Shown here: positions 24,513 to 30,606 of the stretch, piece by piece
How positions within the stretch are numbered: the stretch's first letter is position 1
Layout: each line of letters opens with the position of its first letter
Source of the DNA: Bacteroidota bacterium
GTDB lineage: Bacteria; Bacteroidota; Bacteroidia; Sphingobacteriales; Sphingobacteriaceae
Direction of reading: 5' to 3'
DNA length: 37,613 nucleotides
Assembly (NCBI GenBank): GCA_013287375.1
Contig: JABDDX010000009.1
Coordinates: 1 to 37,613, forward strand
Notes under the pieces: generated by a model
What the model was told of the DNA's origin: nothing
Databases searched by the model: none
What the model saw: the letters and a program-made list of their open reading frames with translations, nothing else
Program-made: the position numbers and the translations under genes

Positions 24513-26555
24513 TCAATATTGATTTAAGTTCTCCTCTTTTATTTCCGTTTCATTATCTTCTATATTCTCTGAATCTTCATCCTGTATATCCCGGGTGTTT
24601 TCCTCTTGATCTGTAACTGTTTGTTCCTGATTTTTAATCAGTTTTATTTTTTTAAATTCCTTTTTCTCTTCATTTGCCGGGTCTTTTTTCTCTTCATTTG
24701 TCGAGTCCTTTTTCTCTTCATCTATTGAGTCCCTTCTCTTTCTTTTATTGTCCTTTTCTTCAACAACTTTTTCCTGCTGTGTCAAATATATATCCTTGTA
24801 ACCTACCCCTGCTTGCCTACCCATCCCCGACGAATTCTTTCCCTTATTTTTGTCGTTTGAGGCATTTAGCGAATATTTCCAGAAAGGATCACCTATAACA
24901 TCAAACAGATTAGAAATCGTTTTTCCATCAAATTTATATTTCTTAAGCCCCTCAACTGCATAAAGCCACCCTTGTATAGAATATTTGGCATCTGCCAGCA
25001 TTGCGCCAATAGCAATAACTTCTGATTTACTAAGCGTGCCTGTGTATTCGCTCGATAAAGCTTCGGCCAGCCTGACGTGAACGTTCTCCAACCCCTCAAC
25101 CGTTGAAAGATGTTTCGCAAGTTTATCCCAGGTATGTTCAGTTGAACCACCCTCCTGCTTGTAAACTTCTTCGCCTTCATTCTTTACTAACGGAAAATAA
25201 AACAGATCACCATTACCAGTAGTATCCCTATACAAGCCAAGGCTGCCACCGAGGTTAAAAACGAATTTTGTGCTTGCCACGCGTTCCTTACTATTGGCAT
25301 CGTCGCCATAAGCACGAATATAAAGGCCTGCTAATTGAATTGAGTTTGTTACAGGGTATTCCTCTTGTACACCTTTAGTTCCTATTTCAATCGTAACCTT
25401 GTCGGTCATTTTTTTGAGGATGTCATCAGGTTTAAAAACCCCGGTTCCTTTGTTAGTGCCAAAAGTGAACGAATCTGACCGGGTAAGCTTGTTCTCTTTG
25501 TTTACATTAAGTTTGGAGACATCCTTAACAAGATCAGCAATCAGATCTTGAGAAAGTATATTACTTTCGGCCTCTTCCACATTTTCGGCAAACTCATCTT
25601 CTTCTACAGATTCCTCTTCCTGGTTATTATTCCAGGCATAAAACAATCCTAAGCGAAGTTTAGACGGAAGTGATTTATTCGCAACCCATTCTTCCACCCA
25701 TTTTTTATCTACCTTCTCATCTACATATTGTGTTAAATATATCACATTATCATCTTCGTCTACATCTTCTTCGCTATCCTCGGTTCCCCATTTTTCCCAC
25801 CACACCAGCTTACTATTTACCAAATGTTTACAACCTTTAAATAGGCCATTTTTTATACCGTCTATTTTATAAAAATCATCTTTATGGCTATAAACATATT
25901 TACTTGCATCATCTTGTGTTAACTGCAGAGGCGCATTATTATTTAATGTTGATTGCAGACCCTTTGTTAGTGTACCGGATAATGTATCTATAAAAGCATC
26001 CGTTTTCGGTTCTACTTTAGCTGATGCTTTGGCCCCCATAGCATCAGCTTCTGACTCCAGTGCAATATCATCATTCAAGGTAGCACCATTTTTCATTTGC
26101 AAAGTTGGCCGCACCCTGCCTTGTTTTTGCTGTACCACGTGCCAGGCTTCGTGAGGAAGATGCCTTTCTTGTCCTTGCCCCACATGTATATCTGCCCCCT
26201 GGGCATATGCAAAGGCTTGCAACTGGGCTGGCTTATCGCTATTATAATGCACTTTTACATCGTCCATACTAAAACCAGAAAGCTTTTCAACACCCACTTT
26301 CAAATCATCGGGCAGTCCGGTAGTATTTTTCTTTTGAACAGGATTATTTGATTGAAATGGTTTTATTGTCGATCCCTGGTTTACAGGTTTAGCTTGCAAA
26401 ACGTTTAAATCAGCGCTTTTAAACGATTCAGATTCTTTTTCACTTTGCGGATGCTGTTTTAAAATAGGAACTGCAGGAAAGCTGATCCCTTTCCCGGGCG
26501 TTTCTTCCCGTTGTACAGGCGCAGCACGATCATTACTTTTACTATTGTAATTCAA
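24513..26555 (-). CDS. Orphan eCIS-core (DUF4157) domain protein with unrecognised C-terminal half
   Basis: A 680-residue soluble protein with no signal peptide. Residues about 80-150 form a DUF4157 (eCIS core) domain: LPDDLKVGVEKLSGFSMDDV, then HLPHEAWHVVQQKQGR with the zinc-protease-like HEAWH at 135-139 and a possible third ligand in LESEADAMG (167-174). This domain occurs in proteins associated with extracellular contractile injection systems and in polymorphic toxins. Residues about 210-575 match nothing I recognise. The acidic/basic tail contains a KRKRR patch and three copies of an 8-residue NEEKKD-type repeat. The start is a TTG (26553-26555); a stop lies four codons upstream and no in-frame ATG occurs before about residue 97, so TTG is needed. 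No sheath, tube or baseplate gene is present. Toxin or effector function is inference. Confidence 0.8.
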   Translation of the reverse strand: MNYNSKSNDRAAPVQREETPGKGISFPAVPILKQHPQSEKESESFKSADLNVLQAKPVNQGSTIKPFQSNNPVQKKNTTGLPDDLKVGVEKLSGFSMDDVKVHYNSDKPAQLQAFAYAQGADIHVGQGQERHLPHEAWHVVQQKQGRVRPTLQMKNGATLNDDIALESEADAMGAKASAKVEPKTDAFIDTLSGTLTKGLQSTLNNNAPLQLTQDDASKYVYSHKDDFYKIDGIKNGLFKGCKHLVNSKLVWWEKWGTEDSEEDVDEDDNVIYLTQYVDEKVDKKWVEEWVANKSLPSKLRLGLFYAWNNNQEEESVEEDEFAENVEEAESNILSQDLIADLVKDVSKLNVNKENKLTRSDSFTFGTNKGTGVFKPDDILKKMTDKVTIEIGTKGVQEEYPVTNSIQLAGLYIRAYGDDANSKERVASTKFVFNLGGSLGLYRDTTGNGDLFYFPLVKNEGEEVYKQEGGSTEHTWDKLAKHLSTVEGLENVHVRLAEALSSEYTGTLSKSEVIAIGAMLADAKYSIQGWLYAVEGLKKYKFDGKTISNLFDVIGDPFWKYSLNASNDKNKGKNSSGMGRQAGVGYKDIYLTQQEKVVEEKDNKRKRRDSIDEEKKDSTNEEKKDPANEEKKEFKKIKLIKNQEQTVTDQEENTRDIQDEDSENIEDNETEIKEENLNQY
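24658..24729 (-). repeat. Three tandem 24-base repeats inside the eCIS-core gene
   Basis: Units 24658-24681, 24682-24705 and 24706-24729 differ at a few positions and encode DSIDEEKK, DSTNEEKK and DPANEEKK. They lie in the C-terminal tail in frame, so gain or loss of a unit would keep the reading frame. Confidence 0.8.
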
Positions 26556-26668
26556 GGCAAAGGTTTATTATCTTAAACTAAAGATTGCTAAATAAAGTGA
26601 AATTTGCAAATACTAAAATGAAATTTTGTTATTTGTTAAATCTTAATCATTGAATGTGCTTGTTTATC

Positions 26669-27121
26669 ATGAAATCCCATTTTCTCAAACTCTTCAACTA
26701 CGATCAATTTGCCAATAAGGCCATCTTAAAATCTATTATTAATGCCGGGGAACCGGAACAGGCCGTAAAACTGATGGCGCATTTATTGGCGGCACAGCAG
26801 ATATGGCTCAACCGTTGCAAAGGCTTGCCTGCTATTGGCGGCGCTTTATGGCCCAACTGGAAAGCTGATACCTTTGAAAAATTGATTGACGATAATCACA
26901 CTGTCTGGATAGATTATATAAACGGACTTAGTGAGGCAAATTTTCAAAATGTCATCCCATATAAAAATTCCAAAGGCGATAGTTACGAAAACCAACTGGA
27001 AGATGTGCTGGCGCATTTAATTAACCATGGTACGCATCATCGTGCACAGGCCGGGCAGCAATTAAAATTTGCAGGGGCCGAAAAATTACCCTTAACTGAC
27101 TACATTTTTTATATAAGATAG
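26669..27121 (+). CDS. DinB-like four-helix-bundle protein
   Basis: Cytoplasmic protein of the DinB/YfiT-like superfamily, 150 residues from the ATG at 26669; an upstream ATG at 26654 adds only MCLFI. The opening KSHFLKLFNYDQFANKAIL and the pattern LMAHLLAAQQIWLNRCKG ... DVLAHLINHGTHHRAQAGQQ give the three metal-binding histidines typical of the family (helix 2 and the HGTHHR motif). Members act as metal-dependent hydrolases or thiol transferases, but the reaction here is unknown. Its last 71 bases and the next 37 are repeated 1.2 kb downstream, on the other side of a TlpA-like gene. Confidence 0.9.
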   Translation: MKSHFLKLFNYDQFANKAILKSIINAGEPEQAVKLMAHLLAAQQIWLNRCKGLPAIGGALWPNWKADTFEKLIDDNHTVWIDYINGLSEANFQNVIPYKNSKGDSYENQLEDVLAHLINHGTHHRAQAGQQLKFAGAEKLPLTDYIFYIR

Positions 27122-27158
27122 GTAATTGATGCTGTTGTAAGGCGTTTATTTTTGATAT
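27051..27158 (+). repeat. 108-base direct repeat, copy 1 (dinB tail plus downstream)
   Basis: Covers the last 23 codons of the dinB-like gene including the stop, and 37 bases beyond. It aligns without gaps to 28247-28354 with 10 mismatches (98 of 108 identical by eye). It includes a TATTTTTG promoter box (27147-27154). Confidence 0.9.
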
Positions 27159-27211
27159 CTACCTTAGTACCTATTCAAGGGTGAACACTTGAATAGGCGG
27201 TCTTACCATCC

Positions 27212-28219
27212 CTAATTAATTTGCAAGCTATTTAATACCTCATATACAGAACCATATGTTTTTACAATTTCTCCTTTTTGATTTAATAATATATACTCGG
27301 GGAATGCATTTATTGATAAATAATCAGACAATGTTTTAGCGCCCGATTGTAGGTAATTATCCCAGTTATAGCCGTGTTTTGAAAGATAATTATTCCAAGA
27401 GTCCATTTCTTTTTCTTTATCAGTTGATATACCTATAATATGAATATGGTTGCGGATTAGTTTATGCATATTTAATTTCAATTCTTTGTGTTGTAGCATG
27501 CATGGCACACAGCCTACAAACCAAAAGTCTAATAGCGTAAATTGGTCACTTTTTGAATTAATACCCACAATTTCGTTTTTCCTGTTGATAAAGTTGAATT
27601 GAGAGAAATCAATATTCTTTATCTCTAAAATTTTATTCATTCTTTCAATTCCAACGGAGTAAAATCGGAACCAACTGAAATCAGTTTTTTGACGGGATAA
27701 AAGAAACTTAAGTTTTAAAAGGTTAACCTTTGAGTTTGCATTGAAATTGATGTAGTCAGTTGCTATAGCTATTGAACGTGTATTTTCCAAATTTTTCTCA
27801 ATTTCGTACAACATAAACGCATTACGTGCAATTGTATCCTTAGCTATCTTGGATGTTTGTTTAAAGTAATCAGCTACACTATAATATACCGGAGAATTTA
27901 TAACGGTATCAATAATCATATGCGCCGTATCTGCCAAATGTGCATCTACGGTTACATTCCCTGCATTAAGCCAAATTTGTTTCCAATAGCGTTTTTGCTT
28001 TATAGAGTATCTTATATTATAGCAATCGATATTGTTCTTTTTAAAAGAAAAAACTAACGTGTCTTTGTACGCCGATTCATAAAACTCTTGGAAACTAATA
28101 TCTGTTATAGATACGCTATCAACTTTAAAATTCGACTTTAATATAATCTTGATTGAGGTTTGGGCGCTTGCTGCTAATCTGATAATAAACAGCAATATCA
28201 AAATAAAATAAACTTTCAT
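27212..28219 (-). CDS. TlpA-like thioredoxin-fold lipid- or membrane-side protein, exported
   Basis: Exported thiol-disulfide protein of the TlpA/AhpC-TSA type, 335 residues from the ATG at 28217-28219, which begins the signal peptide MKVYFILILLFIIRLAASAQ; the frame extends to 28288 but that stretch overlaps the dinB-like fragment. Residues about 20-215 are a Bacteroidetes-type domain of beta strands and helices, as in DUF4369-containing proteins (assignment uncertain). The C-terminal thioredoxin fold has FTLLDFWFVGCVPCMLQHKE with a CxxC pair (CVPC) and IGISTDKEKEMDSWNNYL. The gene is AT-rich: five 60-base lines I counted gave 27-42% GC, against 50% for a line in the dinB-like gene. It is bracketed by the 108-base repeat, which suggests insertion. 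Substrate unknown. Confidence 0.87.
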   Translation of the reverse strand: MKVYFILILLFIIRLAASAQTSIKIILKSNFKVDSVSITDISFQEFYESAYKDTLVFSFKKNNIDCYNIRYSIKQKRYWKQIWLNAGNVTVDAHLADTAHMIIDTVINSPVYYSVADYFKQTSKIAKDTIARNAFMLYEIEKNLENTRSIAIATDYINFNANSKVNLLKLKFLLSRQKTDFSWFRFYSVGIERMNKILEIKNIDFSQFNFINRKNEIVGINSKSDQFTLLDFWFVGCVPCMLQHKELKLNMHKLIRNHIHIIGISTDKEKEMDSWNNYLSKHGYNWDNYLQSGAKTLSDYLSINAFPEYILLNQKGEIVKTYGSVYEVLNSLQIN

Positions 28220-28246
28220 ACTAAATGCAATATACTCTTTCTGTAT

Positions 28247-28317
28247 CCGGGCAACAATTAAAATTTGCCGGGGTTGAAAATTTACCAATCACTGACTACA
28301 TTTTTTATATAAGATAG
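28247..28317 (+). pseudogene. Fragment of a dinB-like gene (C-terminus only)
   Basis: The plus strand encodes GQQLKFAGVENLPITDYIFY followed by IR and a stop at 28315-28317, matching the C-terminus of the gene at 26669-27121 except for Ala to Val, Lys to Asn and Leu to Ile. No N-terminal part precedes it: upstream is the start of the oppositely oriented TlpA-like gene. It is the tail of a lost dinB copy or paralogue. Confidence 0.85.
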
Positions 28318-28342
28318 GCAATTGATGCTGTTGTAAAGCGTT

Positions 28343-28350
28343 TATTTTTG
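28343..28350 (+). promoter_or_regulatory. -7 promoter element of the lipoprotein-Sco-cytochrome operon
   Basis: TATTTTTG matches TAnnTTTG, with a TTG at 28322-28324 18 bases upstream, and lies 28 bases before the ATG at 28379. The same box occurs in repeat copy 1, where no rightward gene follows. Confidence 0.55.
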
Positions 28351-28378
28351 ATATTTGCCACTGATAATCTTCTCGCCC

Positions 28379-28780
28379 ATGACAAAGAAATTATTTATAC
28401 CATTACTTGCCTGTGTTGCCCTTTTTGGTTGTAATGATGGTAAAAAGCAGGAACAAACACTACTAAACGATGTAATAAAAACGCATGATAAGCTAATGGT
28501 TGACGATGGCGCTATCATGAAAAACAAAATGTTGTTAAAAGCTATACCGGCTACGGATGCCAAGGATTCGGTTGCTTTTTACACCAAATCGTTAGATGAC
28601 GCAGATAACGCCATGATGAACTGGATGAATAAGTTCAATCCGGATTTTACCGGTAAAACTCACGAGCAAATCATCGATTACCTGACTACTCAAAAGGCAG
28701 AAATCTTAAAAATAGACTCGCAAATAAACATCACATTAGCTAAATTAAACAACTACATATCTAAAAACAAAGTAAAATGA
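28379..28780 (+). CDS. Small helical lipoprotein of unknown function next to Sco
   Basis: 133-residue lipoprotein: MTKKLFIPLLACVALFGCND has a lipobox LFGC (Cys18), so it should be anchored to a membrane facing the periplasm. The rest is strongly helical and polar, with LLNDVIKTHDKLMVDDGAIM, a Met-rich MLLKAIP and DNAMMNWMNKFNP section, and a C-terminal coiled-coil-like LNNYISKNKVK. The several Met and His residues could bind copper, but no motif proves this. The frame is open from a TTG at 28355; the ATG at 28379 gives the proper signal. Its stop overlaps the Sco start (ATGA), so a role with Sco and the cytochrome is likely. I recognise no named family. Confidence 0.85.
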   Translation: MTKKLFIPLLACVALFGCNDGKKQEQTLLNDVIKTHDKLMVDDGAIMKNKMLLKAIPATDAKDSVAFYTKSLDDADNAMMNWMNKFNPDFTGKTHEQIIDYLTTQKAEILKIDSQINITLAKLNNYISKNKVK

Positions 28781-29421
28781 AGAAACTGATTGGTGGCCTG
28801 GTGTTGATGTTGCTTCTCGGGGCTTGTAAATCAAATACGATTAAAGTGTTGCCTATTTATGGCAACCGCAGCGCCGAAACAAAAACGGTTAACGGGCAGC
28901 AGGTAACGGATACGGTTTACCAAACAGTGCCAGCTTTTAAATTTGTGAACCAATACGGCGACAGTGTTGGCAGCAAAAACCTGCAAAATGATATTTATGT
29001 TGCCGATTTCTTTTTCACCTCCTGCCCTTCTATTTGCCCCGGCATGCAGCGCAATATGCTGAATGTATACAATGCATTTAAGGATACTGTTGATGTGAAG
29101 ATAATTTCCTTTACCATCGACCCAAAACATGATACCGTGGCAGTATTGAAAAAGTACGCCGACAAATTAGGCGTTAGTGGTAATAGCTGGTGGTTTTTAA
29201 ATGGCGATAGAGATGCCGTGTATGGCCTGGCAACAAAAAGCTATTTAGTTGGTGTAACGCAAGACAGTACTGCAGCAGGCGGCTATGTACACCAGGGCTA
29301 TTTTGTACTGATAGACAAGCAACAGCGCATCCGCGGATCATATGATGGCACTGACCCTAAACAAGTTGACCAATTGATTGCCGATATAAAAACACTGAAA
29401 GCAGAACCTGTAAGCAAATAA
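28777..29421 (+). CDS. Sco1/SenC-family copper chaperone lipoprotein
   Basis: Thioredoxin-fold copper protein that helps build the CuA site of cytochrome c oxidase or keeps its cysteines reduced. The 214 residues begin with a lipoprotein signal (LLLGAC, Cys17). The copper ligands are present: Cys83 and Cys87 in FFFTSCPSICPGMQ and His172 in GGYVHQGYFVLID. KIISFTIDPKHDTVAVLKKY and GSYDGTDPKQVDQL complete the family pattern. Its ATG overlaps the previous stop, and the cytochrome gene follows after 5 bases, so all three are one operon. The oxidase genes themselves are not in the window. Confidence 0.95.
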   Translation: MKKLIGGLVLMLLLGACKSNTIKVLPIYGNRSAETKTVNGQQVTDTVYQTVPAFKFVNQYGDSVGSKNLQNDIYVADFFFTSCPSICPGMQRNMLNVYNAFKDTVDVKIISFTIDPKHDTVAVLKKYADKLGVSGNSWWFLNGDRDAVYGLATKSYLVGVTQDSTAAGGYVHQGYFVLIDKQQRIRGSYDGTDPKQVDQLIADIKTLKAEPVSK

Positions 29422-29426
29422 CATAC

Positions 29427-29849
29427 ATGAAAATCAAGATCTTAGGCGGGATTTGTCTGTTAGCATTTTTTGCCATGATCTATTCGTGCCAGAGCGATGC
29501 CGCTATTGAATATAGTCGATATTACTCTGCTGGGGCAATAGTTTACCAAAGCCATTGCCAAAATTGCCACGGTGATAAAGGCCAGGGATTAAATGGCCTG
29601 ATACCGCCACTTACAGATACTGCGTTGCTTAAATCATACAATAACAAGCTAACCTGTCAGCTTAAAAACGGCCTTAGCGGCAAGATAAATGTTGCAGGTA
29701 AGGAATTTGAAGGCACTATGCCCGCCACCGACCTCTCTCCTATTGAAATGGCGCAGGTGATTACTTATGTCACCAATTCCTTTGGTAACAAGCAAGGTCT
29801 TTTCACTGACGACCAGGTGCAAACGGCGCTAAATAACTGCGGCAAATAA
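29427..29849 (+). CDS. Class I cytochrome c, lipoprotein
   Basis: Small monohaem c-type cytochrome, 140 residues, exported and probably lipid-anchored (lipobox-like IYSC, Cys21). Haem attachment site CQNCH (Cys44, Cys47, His48) and a likely axial Met98 in EGTMPATDLSPIEMAQVITY. It is the third gene of the lipoprotein-Sco-cytochrome operon and may act as an electron donor or assembly partner for a terminal oxidase. It belongs to the same type as the cytochrome at 36932-37372: both share a PPL turn after the haem site and the ending SFGNK. No terminator is evident after it. Confidence 0.94.
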   Translation: MKIKILGGICLLAFFAMIYSCQSDAAIEYSRYYSAGAIVYQSHCQNCHGDKGQGLNGLIPPLTDTALLKSYNNKLTCQLKNGLSGKINVAGKEFEGTMPATDLSPIEMAQVITYVTNSFGNKQGLFTDDQVQTALNNCGK

Positions 29850-30033
29850 GGTAAAAATCAATTCTAACCCAGCTAAAAACTGTTAAAAAACATCATTTTT
29901 TAGTAATTTCGAGTACTTTTCGGGTTAATAATGGCTGTTTTTTAGTGTTTTTGATGCCTTTTTCGACGTAAAAACGATGTAAAAACTTGCTTTTTAAGAT
30001 GTTTTAGCCCACAAATCACGCCAAAAGTATACC

Positions 30034-30071
30034 AACTGTACCACATGTTCTCGTTGTTTCGTGGTACAGTT
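30034..30071. promoter_or_regulatory. 11-base inverted repeat at the -33 region of rnpB
   Basis: Perfect arms AACTGTACCAC (30034-30044) and GTGGTACAGTT (30061-30071) with a 16-base spacer. The right arm occupies the place expected for the -33 element of the rnpB promoter (its -7 is at 30085-30092). No T-tract follows, so an operator is as likely as a terminator of the preceding operon. The region 29850-30033 before it is AT-rich with no gene. Confidence 0.5.
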
Positions 30072-30084
30072 CGGCTCAAAATCT

Positions 30085-30092
30085 TACCTTTG
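30085..30092 (+). promoter_or_regulatory. -7 promoter element of rnpB
   Basis: TACCTTTG, an exact TAnnTTTG, lies directly before the RNase P RNA. The -33 region contains the inverted repeat instead of a clear TTG. Confidence 0.6.
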
Positions 30093-30470
30093 CTGGGCAA
30101 AACGTTCTATCGCTTCAATTCGTTGAAGAGGAAAGTCCGGGCAACATAGAGTATCCTGCTTCCTAACGGGAAGGCGCCGGCAGCCGGCGACAGCAAGTGC
30201 CACAGAGAATATACCGCCTTTGATTTATCAGGGGTAAGGGTGAAAACGTGAGGTAAGAGCTCACGGCTTTTCCGGGTAACCGGGATCGCGGTAAACCTCA
30301 GGAGTTGAAAAACCAAATAGGTCCTGGATCGGAAGTTACTCGCTTTTGACCCATTTAGATGAGTCGCCAGGATGGGTAGGTTGCTCAAGCCTGTCAGCAA
30401 TGGCAGGATTAGATTAATGATAGAAACCGCTTTCGGGCGGCACAGAACCCGGCTTACAGGTTTGCTGCTG
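30093..30470 (+). ncRNA. rnpB: RNase P RNA (class A)
   Basis: Catalytic RNA of RNase P, which removes 5' leaders from tRNA precursors. The universal P4 strand GAGGAAAGTCCGGGC is at 30128-30142 and its partner ACAGAACCCGGCTTA at 30442-30456. Between them are the conserved GGGTGAAAACGTGAGGTAAG with AGAGCTCAC (about 30237-30264), CGGTAAACC, the CAAATAGG segment and GGGTAGGTTGCTCAAGCC (from about 30375). P1 can form from GGCAAAAC near 30096 and GTTTGCT near 30460. The ends are set by the promoter and by the following terminator, and are accurate to about 10 bases. Confidence 0.95.
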
Positions 30471-30477
30471 AAAAAAA

Positions 30478-30514
30478 TACCTCTTTCTGCAAAACAGAAA
30501 GGGGTTATTTTTTG
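30478..30514 (+). terminator. Rho-independent terminator of rnpB
   Basis: CCTCTTTCTG (30480-30489) pairs with CAGAAAGGGG (30495-30504) with one G-U pair around CAAAA, followed by TTATTTTTTG. Its place just after the RNase P RNA fits. Confidence 0.85.
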
Positions 30515-30606
30515 TATAAAGAAAAGTGTTTAATTTTCTATACAAATCCTATATATTAGTACGCTTAACATTTACCCCGTTTTCGTTGAGAAACAACAGA
30601 TAAACT

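Larger units (their letters stand above)
28247..28354 (+). repeat. 108-base direct repeat, copy 2
   Basis: Copy of 27051-27158. The last 60 bases, mostly non-coding, are more alike (two differences) than the coding part (eight), and end with the promoter box that serves the next gene. Confidence 0.9.

Noticed and set aside
24658..24729. A CRISPR-like array
   Set aside because: The three 24-base units are contiguous without spacers and encode an in-frame peptide repeat.
24094..28354. A contractile injection system or toxin-immunity island
   Set aside because: Apart from the DUF4157 protein there is no sheath, tube, baseplate, AAA+ ATPase or recognised immunity gene; only an orphan can be claimed.
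27051..28354. An insertion sequence or integron cassette around the TlpA-like gene
   Set aside because: No transposase or integrase, no terminal inverted repeats, and the flanking repeat is a host gene tail, not a short target duplication.
30107..30400. A 97-codon frame on the minus strand
   Set aside because: It runs antisense through the RNase P RNA, whose conserved core explains the sequence.
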